From Myxococcales bacterium (GTDB taxonomy: Bacteria > Myxococcota > Polyangia > Polyangiales > Polyangiaceae), in the NCBI GenBank assembly GCA_020430865.1, contig JAGQIY010000272.1, positions 1-24,783 of the forward strand: a stretch of 24,783 bases of DNA. The letters are read 5' to 3'. Shown here in pieces: positions 15,726-22,696 of this stretch (the first letter of the stretch is position 1; every line of letters begins with the position of its first letter). A model generated the notes under the pieces. That model was given only the letters and a program-made list of their open reading frames with translations. It did not search any database and was not told where the DNA came from. The position numbers and the translations under genes are program-made.

Positions 15726-15917
15726 CGTGCTCCCGGTGCCTTCCCAGGTTCGGCCTGGCGGCAAATTTCTCTGTAATAGCCGTGAGTTGGCCATCTGTCG
15801 CGAGGCCTGGCTCGGCGCCCGCTCCGCAGGCGTCGGCGAGCGCTCCCGTGCTCTTGGCCCGGTTCGCCTGGGAGTCTCGGGCTGTCGCCGATGGCGTGCC
15901 AGTGATAGTGACGCCGG

Positions 15918-17132
15918 GTGAGCCGCGTGGTCCGCGACTATCCGTGGGAAGCCCTGGAGCACCTGGGCCGAGAGGAGATTCGCGCCTGCCGGGGGATGCG
16001 GAGAAACCTCGAGCGGGTCTTTCGCTTCGGCAAGTGGGCGCGCGCGCTGGGGGACCTGCTGGGCGCCGACGTGGACGGTGTGTTTCACGGCGTCGAGCTC
16101 CGCAGCGTGCCCGATTCCCGGCAGCTCGGATTGCGGGATATCGCGCTCTATTTCCGAACGGAACCAGATGTCGCGCGTCTGGGTTTCACCTCCAGCGCCG
16201 AGCTGGGCAGCGTTCTGCTCACGCGTCTCCTCGGGCAGCCCTGGCGCCTGTCCCGATCGGACGCGCCCCTCGATGCCATCGCCCACGGGGCACTGAGCTC
16301 GTTGCTGATCGAGGCCGCGCGCCGAGTGGGTCACGACTCGGTGCTGCTCGCCAGCGGCGCCTGGCACGCGGAGAAGGTCCTGTGGGCGGAGCTGACGCTG
16401 TTGATCGACGGCAGCCCCTACTCCGTCTTCGCCTGGTGTGAGCCGCTGGCGCTGCCCGCGCCGGGACAAGGACGAAGGCTCGCGGAGCTCGGGTGGCTGC
16501 CGCTCACGCTTCCGCTGGTTGTCGGTACCAGCCTGTGTGACCGAGAGCTCCTCACGATGCTCGAGGTCGGCGATGCCTGGATCCCTGGGGATCCGCTATG
16601 GGTTGACGTGCAGGGGACGTCGATCGGGGGTCATGGGGCCGTGACCGGTCCGAGCAGTGATATCGGGGCGCGCGTCGAGTTCGAGTCGGGGGGTGGATTG
16701 CGGGTCGACGGCCGCCAGGTCGCCGTGCCGTTCGACGTCGAGCAGTTCGCTGCTCCCGACGCCGACTTGACTCCGGCGCCCGCCTTCGAGCGCACCGGGT
16801 CCTTCACGGCGCCCTCGTCCAACAAGCAAGAATCGGAGTACGCGATGACGGAAGACAACTCAGGTCACTCCCCCGTGAGCGAATCGGCGCTGGACGCTCC
16901 GCTGGTGATACGTGTCGAGCTGGGTAGCGTGACGATGAGCGCTCGTGAGTGGGCGGATCTCCAGGCAGGCGACGTCATCGAAACCAGCCAGCGCGTGTCG
17001 GGGCCCGTGGTCTTGCGCTGTGCTGGTCGTGAGGTGGCGCGAGGCGAGCTCGTCGAGGTCGAAGGGCAGGTGGGGGTGAGGATCACCGAAATGGTAACCG
17101 GGAACAGCCAGCGAGGAGGCTCTCAGGCATGA
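15918..17132 (+). CDS. sctQ: SctQ-like type III secretion cytoplasmic-ring protein (FliM/FliN/SpoA family)
   Basis: SctQ forms the cytoplasmic sorting platform of type III secretion injectisomes. The 404-residue protein has a FliM/SctQ-like middle region (DAIAHGALSSLLIEAARR), a first SpoA-like region at about 195-275 (LPLVVGTSLCDRELLTMLEV), a Ser/Pro/Glu-rich linker, and a clear C-terminal SpoA domain at about 325-395 (RVELGSVTMSAREWADLQAG, then DVIE). The N terminus lacks the CheY-binding motif expected of flagellar FliM, which favours SctQ. The frame has an in-frame stop at 15909, so GTG 15918 is the earliest start, though its ribosome-binding site is weak. A good internal start at 16845 could produce the C-terminal domain alone. 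No other secretion gene is in the window. It overlaps the following lipoprotein gene by 4 bp (ATGA). Confidence 0.75.
   Translation: MSRVVRDYPWEALEHLGREEIRACRGMRRNLERVFRFGKWARALGDLLGADVDGVFHGVELRSVPDSRQLGLRDIALYFRTEPDVARLGFTSSAELGSVLLTRLLGQPWRLSRSDAPLDAIAHGALSSLLIEAARRVGHDSVLLASGAWHAEKVLWAELTLLIDGSPYSVFAWCEPLALPAPGQGRRLAELGWLPLTLPLVVGTSLCDRELLTMLEVGDAWIPGDPLWVDVQGTSIGGHGAVTGPSSDIGARVEFESGGGLRVDGRQVAVPFDVEQFAAPDADLTPAPAFERTGSFTAPSSNKQESEYAMTEDNSGHSPVSESALDAPLVIRVELGSVTMSAREWADLQAGDVIETSQRVSGPVVLRCAGREVARGELVEVEGQVGVRITEMVTGNSQRGGSQA
16835..16838 (+). promoter_or_regulatory. Internal ribosome-binding site within sctQ
   Basis: GGAG lies 6 nt before an in-frame ATG at 16845 and is better placed than any site before the full-length start. 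It sits in the linker just before the C-terminal SpoA domain. Confidence 0.55.
16845..17132 (+). CDS. Possible short SctQ-C product from an internal start
   Basis: Translation from the ATG at codon 310 of sctQ would give a 95-residue protein with a short acidic leader (MTEDNSGHSPVSE) and the complete C-terminal SpoA domain. Internal initiation giving a short SpoA protein that assembles with full-length SctQ is established for YscQ and SpaO. The well-spaced GGAG and start position right at the domain boundary suggest the same here. It is an alternative product of sctQ, not a separate gene. Confidence 0.55.
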   Translation: MTEDNSGHSPVSESALDAPLVIRVELGSVTMSAREWADLQAGDVIETSQRVSGPVVLRCAGREVARGELVEVEGQVGVRITEMVTGNSQRGGSQA

Positions 17133-17743
17133 GCTCGAAGAAGCAAGCGAACCGGCGTCTCGTCGCCAACGCAGCGGTGCTGCTGTTGCTCGGCATCGCC
17201 GTCAGTGGGTGCAAGGAGGATCCGGCGCCGACCGCGACGCCCAGCGCGAACCCATCGACCCAGGCCAGCGCTGGTCCTCCCCCCAAACCCAAGCCCTGGT
17301 ACGAAGGCACCTGGACCGCGGAGTACGACGCATCCCACTACTTGATCGAGATGGAGGCGAAGGAAGGCGCCGTCCGCAACTGGAAGGATGACGACGGCAA
17401 GACGCAGAGCGGCAAGGGCAAGATCGCCCTCGAGATCGATGAACAGGGGGAGGTCACCGGGAAGCTCAGCGGTGCCCTCGGCGAGATGAGCGCGACGGGC
17501 AACGTCGAGGGCGAGGTGGTCAGCGTGCGGCTCACCCCGGAGGACGAAGAAGCGAAGATCACCACTGCGTTTTTCCTTGCGGACAAGAAAGGAGAGTCGC
17601 TCGAAGGCGCTCTTCAGGCATCGTCGGGGGACAGCCTCGTGGTCCGAGACGCGAAGCTGAAGTTCACCAAGGGCGGAGCTGCCTCTGGCGCAAGTGGGTC
17701 CACGCCAACGCCGAGCGCCGCCCCTGCGGCATCGGCGGAGTAG
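17129..17743 (+). CDS. Predicted lipoprotein of unknown function
   Basis: The 204-residue protein has a lipoprotein signal peptide (core AVLLLLGIAVSGC, lipidated Cys at residue 28). A Pro/Ala/Ser/Thr-rich spacer precedes a beta-rich domain beginning about residue 57 (WYEGTWTAEYDASHYLIEM) with many short Gly/Glu/Lys-containing strands. The C-terminal tail is again Ala/Ser/Pro-rich. I do not recognise the family; the domain looks like a small beta-barrel or sandwich. Its start overlaps the sctQ stop (ATGA), so the two are translationally coupled, and the glycosyltransferase follows after 11 bp. A link to secretion is possible but rests only on position. Confidence 0.85.
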   Translation: MSSKKQANRRLVANAAVLLLLGIAVSGCKEDPAPTATPSANPSTQASAGPPPKPKPWYEGTWTAEYDASHYLIEMEAKEGAVRNWKDDDGKTQSGKGKIALEIDEQGEVTGKLSGALGEMSATGNVEGEVVSVRLTPEDEEAKITTAFFLADKKGESLEGALQASSGDSLVVRDAKLKFTKGGAASGASGSTPTPSAAPAASAE

Positions 17744-17754
17744 CGGAGCAGGGG

Positions 17755-18930
17755 TTGCGGCAGGTCCTCTTCGATCTTTCGGTGCTGCGCACGGGAGCCC
17801 GTACCCGCGGCATTGGCCGCTACGTGGCGAGCCTGGGGGAAGCCCTGGCCAGCGAGGCCCAGGCTTACCCGGGCCTCGAGCTCACGGGCCTCGAGGCGCT
17901 CAGCTACTCCGGAGCCTCCAGCACGAGCGGCGACATGGTGGCGGCGATCGCGCGCCTCGCTTCCGCGCCCCGTGAGTCTCACGCTGCCTGGGCCTACCGC
18001 CTGCGGCTGACCCTGGCGCGAACGACTCGAAAGCTGCGCCCGGACCTGCTGCATCAGGGACACCCCAACGCCACACCGCTCGGGAAGCTGCGCTGTCCAC
18101 GGGTCGTGACCGCGCACGACCTGATCCCGCTGCGCTACCCTGACCGCTACCTCGACTATCGGGACGGCTGGTACCCCGGGCGGTTGCGCCTCGACCATCG
18201 CCGCTATGCATCGGCGGACCACGTGATCGCCATCAGCGAGACCACGGCGAACGATCTGGTGACCTTGCTGGGTATTTCCCCAAAGAAAATTAGCGTCGTT
18301 TACAACGGGGTCGATCTACGGCTGTGGACGCCTGAACCCGAGGGCCAGGATCGCAGCGTCCGAGACAGGTTCGCGCTCTCCGACAAGGTCTATGCGCTGT
18401 ACGTGGGCGCTGGCGACTGGCGCAAGAACTTCGACGGCATGCTGTCCGCGGTCATCCGGGCGCGGCGCCTGGCGCCGGAGCTCGACCTGGTGCTCGCCTG
18501 GGCCGCCGAGCTGGACGAGGGAACCCGGGGGCGAATCGCTGCTCGTCTCGCGGAGGCGGGCGCGCCCGGCGCGGTGCAGCTCCTGGGCTACGTCAGCGAC
18601 GCGGAGCTCGGGTCGTTGATGCGCGGCGCCGCGGCGCAGCTCTTCGTGTCGCGGGCCGAGGGCTTTGGCTATCCGGTGGTCGAGGCCATGGCTGCGGGCT
18701 GTCCGGTGATCACCAGCGATCTCTCGAGCATGGCCGAGGTCGCCGCAGACGCAGCGATCACCGTGGACCCCGAGGATCACGCGGCGATCGCTCGAGCCCT
18801 CGTCACGCTCGCCGACAGCGCGACGGAGCGTCGCCGCTACAGCGCTGCCGGGGTGGCGCGAGCGCGTCATTTCAGCATCCAGCGCATGGCGCGGGGCACC
18901 CTCGACGTCTACGAGAGCCTCACGCGCTGA
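17755..18930 (+). CDS. GT4-family glycosyltransferase
   Basis: The 391-residue cytoplasmic or membrane-associated enzyme has a GT-B fold. The N-terminal half has the glycine-rich acceptor-side loop (TGARTRGIGRYVASLGEAL) and TAHDLIPLRYPDRY. The C-terminal half has LYVGAGDWRKNFDGML and the donor-binding EGFGYPVVEAMAAGCPV with the retaining-enzyme E-x7-E pattern (E302, E310). It probably adds a sugar from a nucleotide donor to a polysaccharide or glycolipid; donor and acceptor cannot be read from sequence. The start is TTG 17755, preceded by GGAGCAGGGG, which fits the usual family N terminus (RQVLFDLSVL). It follows the lipoprotein gene by 11 bp. Confidence 0.93.
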   Translation: MRQVLFDLSVLRTGARTRGIGRYVASLGEALASEAQAYPGLELTGLEALSYSGASSTSGDMVAAIARLASAPRESHAAWAYRLRLTLARTTRKLRPDLLHQGHPNATPLGKLRCPRVVTAHDLIPLRYPDRYLDYRDGWYPGRLRLDHRRYASADHVIAISETTANDLVTLLGISPKKISVVYNGVDLRLWTPEPEGQDRSVRDRFALSDKVYALYVGAGDWRKNFDGMLSAVIRARRLAPELDLVLAWAAELDEGTRGRIAARLAEAGAPGAVQLLGYVSDAELGSLMRGAAAQLFVSRAEGFGYPVVEAMAAGCPVITSDLSSMAEVAADAAITVDPEDHAAIARALVTLADSATERRRYSAAGVARARHFSIQRMARGTLDVYESLTR

Positions 18931-18966
18931 TCGGACGCGGGCGTTGCGGATTGCCTGACGCGCCGG

Positions 18967-19695
18967 ATGGATAACACTGCGAGCCCCATGGGAGACACGT
19001 CGGTTGCATCGAGGCTGTTGGCGGTTCGCGCCCGCATCCAGGAGGCCGCGCAGCGCGCTGGGCGTGATCCCGCTGGCGTGAAGCTCCTGGCGGTCTCCAA
19101 GAAGCAGCCGAGCGCTGCCATTCGCGAAGCCTACGGCGCGGGTCAACGCGACTTTGGTGAGAGCTACGCCCAGGAGCTCGCGAGCAAGGCCGACGAACTC
19201 GGCGACCTGGGTGACATCCGTTGGCACATGATCGGGCACCTCCAGCGCAACAAGGCGAAGCTCGTCGTCCCGCGCGTCGTCAGGGTATGCAGCGTCGACT
19301 CTCCACGCCTGCTGCGGGAGCTCCACAAGCAGGTCGAGGCGATGCGTGATACCGTGTGGAAAAATAAGGTGCTGGAGATCCTGCTGGAGGTGAACCTCGC
19401 CGCCGAGGTGAGCAAATCGGGTGTCGCCCCCGAGCTCGTTCCCGAGCTGCTCTCCGTGGCTGAGACCCTGTCGGGCCTTCGCGTACGTGGCCTGATGGCG
19501 ATCCCTCCCCGCAGCGAGAACTCCGACGAGGCGCGGGCGTCCTTCGAGCGCCTGCGCGCGCTGCGAGACGAGCTCGGAGGGGTGGACCGCTTGCCGGAGC
19601 TCTCCATGGGCATGAGTGGGGATCTGGAGCCGGCCATCGCCGCGGGCTCCACCGAGGTCCGCGTGGGCACGGCGATCTTCGGTGAGAGGCACTGA
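18967..19695 (+). CDS. yggS: YggS/PLPBP-family pyridoxal-phosphate homeostasis protein
   Basis: The 242-residue protein binds pyridoxal 5'-phosphate on a TIM-barrel fold and affects vitamin B6 and amino-acid balance; no catalytic reaction is established for the family. Visible features are the PLP lysine K45 in LLAVSKKQP, HMIGHLQRNK at 87-96, and a phosphate-binding C terminus with SMGMSGDLEPAI and RVGTAIFGE. The usual FGENY-x-QE motif reads FGESYAQE (63-70), an Asn to Ser change next to the cofactor site. The start may be ATG 18967 or the second Met (18988); neither has a strong ribosome-binding site. The stop is directly followed by the rarA ATG. Confidence 0.93.
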   Translation: MDNTASPMGDTSVASRLLAVRARIQEAAQRAGRDPAGVKLLAVSKKQPSAAIREAYGAGQRDFGESYAQELASKADELGDLGDIRWHMIGHLQRNKAKLVVPRVVRVCSVDSPRLLRELHKQVEAMRDTVWKNKVLEILLEVNLAAEVSKSGVAPELVPELLSVAETLSGLRVRGLMAIPPRSENSDEARASFERLRALRDELGGVDRLPELSMGMSGDLEPAIAAGSTEVRVGTAIFGERH

Positions 19696-21036
19696 ATGAA
19701 GGGGCAGCCGAGCTTGCTCGCGGCGAGGCAATCGAGGCAGAGCGGGGAAGCGCCCCTCGCCGATCGCATGCGGCCCCGCACGATCGCAGAGGTGGTCGGG
19801 CAACAGCAGCTGATCGGCGAAGGCAAGCTCCTTGCCCGCGCGATCAAGGACGACCGGCTGCCATCCATGATCCTCTGGGGACCGCCCGGCTCGGGCAAGA
19901 CGACCCTCGCGCACGTGATCAGCGAGGTGACGAGCTCGGAGTTCGTGCCTTTCAGCGCGGTGCTCGGTGGGGTGGCAGAGCTACGCACGATCATCAAGCA
20001 GGCGCGAGAGCGCCGCGACTACCAGGGCAAGAGCACGATCCTCTTCGTCGACGAGATCCACCGCTTCAACAAGAGCCAGCAAGACGCCTTCTTGCCCCAC
20101 GTGGAGAACGGGACCATCCGTCTCATCGGCGCCACCACCGAGAACCCTTCTTTCGCGGTGAACGCCGCCGTGCTCAGTCGTTGTCGCGTGTTCCGCCTCG
20201 AGCAACTCTCGGCAGCGGACATCCTGAACCTGCTGGAGCGCGCGCTGAGTGACGAGCAGCGCGGGCTTGCCGTCAGCGGCTCGCCCCCGAGCGCCTCGCA
20301 TGAGGTGCTCGAGGCGATCGCCGGGGCCGCTCAAGGAGATGCGCGACGCGCCCTGGGTCTCCTGGAGACCGCTGCTTCCCTGAGGAATCCAGAGCAGTCG
20401 GAGATCGACCTCGACCTGGTCGAACAGGCCATCGGGGGTCCGACGCTGCTCTATGACAAGAGCGGTGAAGAACACTACAACGTGGTCAGCGCGCTCATCA
20501 AGTCGATGCGAGGCTCCGACCCCGACGCGGCGATCTACTGGCTCATGCGCATGATCGAGGCGGGCGATGACCCGCTCTTCGTGCTGCGACGGTTACTGAT
20601 ATTCGCCAGCGAAGACGTCGGCAACGCGGACCCCCGCGCGCTGATGGTCGCGGTCAACGCGGATCAGGCTTTCCGACGCATGGGCATGCCCGAGGGGCTG
20701 TACCCGATTGCCCACGCCTGCCTGTACCTGGCCAGCTGCCCCAAGTCGAACTCGGTGGGCCGCGCGTTCACGGCCGCGCGGGAAGCGATCAAGCGTCACG
20801 GTGCGCTGCCAGTGCCCCTGAGCCTACGCAATGCGTCCACCAAGCTGATGAAGCAGGAAGGCTATGGCGCGGGATATCGGTATCCGCACGACCATGCAGG
20901 CAACTGGGTGGACGCCGATTACCTCCCGGAAGCACTCGAGGGAGCGAGCTTCTACGAGCCCAGTGACCAGGGCCTCGAGAAGGCCATCGGTGAGCGCCTG
21001 CAGCGGCTTCGAGAACACCAGAAGCGACGCAGCTGA
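19696..21036 (+). CDS. rarA: RarA/MgsA replication-associated recombination AAA+ ATPase
   Basis: The 446-residue protein is related to clamp-loader subunits and acts at stalled replication forks with single-strand-binding protein. Motifs are Walker A GPPGSGKTT (62-70), Walker B ILFVDE (115-120) followed by IHRFNKSQQD typical of the family, sensor 1 GATTENPSF (145-153), an arginine-finger region LSRCRVF (160-166), and the C-terminal tetramerisation domain (ASEDVGNADPRALMVAVNAD, then GLYPIAHACLYLASCPKSN). Length is typical. It begins immediately after the yggS stop, so the two are co-translated. It converges on the epimerase gene, separated by 114 bp with no strong terminator seen. Confidence 0.96.
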   Translation: MKGQPSLLAARQSRQSGEAPLADRMRPRTIAEVVGQQQLIGEGKLLARAIKDDRLPSMILWGPPGSGKTTLAHVISEVTSSEFVPFSAVLGGVAELRTIIKQARERRDYQGKSTILFVDEIHRFNKSQQDAFLPHVENGTIRLIGATTENPSFAVNAAVLSRCRVFRLEQLSAADILNLLERALSDEQRGLAVSGSPPSASHEVLEAIAGAAQGDARRALGLLETAASLRNPEQSEIDLDLVEQAIGGPTLLYDKSGEEHYNVVSALIKSMRGSDPDAAIYWLMRMIEAGDDPLFVLRRLLIFASEDVGNADPRALMVAVNADQAFRRMGMPEGLYPIAHACLYLASCPKSNSVGRAFTAAREAIKRHGALPVPLSLRNASTKLMKQEGYGAGYRYPHDHAGNWVDADYLPEALEGASFYEPSDQGLEKAIGERLQRLREHQKRRS

Positions 21037-21150
21037 CGCCTCCGAGGCGAGGTTCCTGTCTCCCGAGCTGCGTGTTTGTCGAGCTCGAGCTGCTTGCTCT
21101 GCCCAGGAGTCCCTTCCCGGAGACCAACCACCGGGCACGCTGCAGCGGGC

Positions 21151-22140
21151 TCAGGCGCCGGCGTAGCGCAGCTGGAAGTCTGCCAGCGTGTCCTTCAGGC
21201 CGGTCTCGAAATCGACGCAGGGCGCGTAGCCCAGCGCTCCCCGAGCCCGGCTGATGTCGGCGCACGAGTGGGCGACGTCACCTGCGCGCAGCGGCCCGAA
21301 GGCGGGAGCGACGTCCTTGCCGAGGGTTCGGCACATCGCGCCGAGCAGCTCGAGCAGGCTGGTCCGGCGACCGAGCCCCACATTGAAGACCTCCCCCATG
21401 AAGGTCGTCTCATGAGTTGCCGCGAGGAAATTGGCCAGGACCACGTTGTCCACGTGGGTGAAGTCCCGGGTCTGTGAACCATCTCCGAAGATGGCTGGCT
21501 GAACGCCGGAGATGAGCGCCTTGGCGAAGGCGCTGATCACCGCTGCGTAGGCTGAGTTCGGGTTCTGGCGTGGGCCGTAGACGTTGAAGTAGCGAAGGTT
21601 CACGCTGGAGAGCCCGCTCACCCGGCCCCACGCCTGGCTCATCAGCTCCGCGGCAACCTTGCTCGCGGCGTAGGGAGACCAGCAGTCTGCCAGGTCGCCC
21701 TCTTTGCTCGGCAGGCTCGGGGTCTGCCCGTAGGCGGCGGCGCTCGAGGCGAGCACCACACGCTTGGCCCTGGCGCGGCCGGCGCTCTCCAGCACGTTCT
21801 GGCAACCCAGGTTGTTGATGCTGTAGCAGCGCGAGGGCCGCTCGACGCTCTCGGGCACCGAGACCATCGCGGCCTCGTGGAACACGTAGTCGACGTCCTG
21901 GCTTGCCCGCTCTACCAGTCCAGCGTCCTCCACCGAGCCCTCGAAGAACTCGTAGTCGATGCCCGCCAGGTTCTCGAGGAAGCCTCCGGAGAGGTCATCG
22001 AGGATGCGCACCTCTGCGCCCAGCGCCGTCGCGCGCCGCGCCAGGTGGGAGCCGATGAAGCCGGCTCCCCCCGTGATGAGGACCTGGGCTCCCCGCAGCT
22101 TCGCGAAGGCGGGGACGTGAGGCAGATCGTGGGACTTCAT
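21151..22140 (-). CDS. NAD-dependent sugar-nucleotide epimerase (UDP-hexose 4-epimerase type)
   Basis: The 329-residue extended short-chain dehydrogenase has the NAD-binding motif GGAGFIG (24-30), the SSAAAYG strand with catalytic Ser at 132-133, and Y157-x3-K161. The segment LRYFNVYGPRQNPNSAYAAV resembles the WbpP/TviC branch acting on UDP-GlcNAc or its uronic acid, so a 4-epimerase for surface polysaccharide precursors is likely; the exact substrate is not certain. The start at ATG 22140 has only a poor ribosome-binding site and lies 22 bp after hpt, so it is probably read from the same transcript. An AT-rich stretch, TATATCTAG, immediately precedes the ATG. Confidence 0.9.
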   Translation of the reverse strand: MKSHDLPHVPAFAKLRGAQVLITGGAGFIGSHLARRATALGAEVRILDDLSGGFLENLAGIDYEFFEGSVEDAGLVERASQDVDYVFHEAAMVSVPESVERPSRCYSINNLGCQNVLESAGRARAKRVVLASSAAAYGQTPSLPSKEGDLADCWSPYAASKVAAELMSQAWGRVSGLSSVNLRYFNVYGPRQNPNSAYAAVISAFAKALISGVQPAIFGDGSQTRDFTHVDNVVLANFLAATHETTFMGEVFNVGLGRRTSLLELLGAMCRTLGKDVAPAFGPLRAGDVAHSCADISRARGALGYAPCVDFETGLKDTLADFQLRYAGA

Positions 22141-22162
22141 CTAGATATACCGCAAGGAAACG

Positions 22163-22687
22163 TCAGGGGTTCGTCACCTCGCCGATGAACGGCAGGTTCC
22201 GGTACTTCTGCGCCCAGTCCAGGCCGTAGCCGATGACGAAGCGATCCTCGATGGTGAAGCCGAGGTAGTCGATGGCGACCTTCTTCACTTCGCGCGCGGG
22301 CTTGTGCAGGAGCGAGCAGATACGAACGCTCGCTGGACCGCGGGTCTGGATCTGTTGCAGCAGGTAGTGGAGCGTGAGCCCGGTATCGACGATGTCTTCC
22401 ACGATCAGCACGTCCTCACCCGCGAGGGGTGTGCTCACGTCCTGCGTGATCTGCACGACGCCGGAGCTCTTGGTGTCCTCGCCGTAGCTCGACAGCCCCA
22501 TGAACTCGATGCGCAGCGGTAGCTCGATCGCGCGCGCCAGATCGGCGGCGAAGACGAAGCTCCCCTTGAGGATGCACAGGAGCACCAGGCTGCGCTTCTG
22601 GTAGTCGCGGCTGATCTCCGCCCCCAGCTCCTGGACCCGCGCCTGGATCTGCTCGGCGGTGAAGATGGTCTCGATACCTTCGGTCAT
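22163..22687 (-). CDS. hpt: Hypoxanthine phosphoribosyltransferase
   Basis: Converts hypoxanthine (and usually guanine) with PRPP to the nucleoside monophosphate in purine salvage. The 174-residue protein has normal bacterial length. It shows the KGSF loop (41-44), the flexible-loop [14 protein letters not shown] segment, the PRPP motif [13 protein letters not shown] (93-105), and the base-binding C-terminal [16 protein letters not shown]. All key elements are intact. The ATG at 22687 is preceded by CTGAGGCAC, 9 bp after the comEC stop, indicating co-transcription with comEC. Confidence 0.96.
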   Translation of the reverse strand: MTEGIETIFTAEQIQARVQELGAEISRDYQKRSLVLLCILKGSFVFAADLARAIELPLRIEFMGLSSYGEDTKSSGVVQITQDVSTPLAGEDVLIVEDIVDTGLTLHYLLQQIQTRGPASVRICSLLHKPAREVKKVAIDYLGFTIEDRFVIGYGLDWAQKYRNLPFIGEVTNP

Positions 22688-22696
22688 GTGCCTCAG

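Noticed and set aside
22128..22162. TATATCTAG before the epimerase start as a promoter -10 element
   Set aside because: No matching -35 hexamer at suitable spacing was found, and the 22-bp gap after hpt fits operon read-through.
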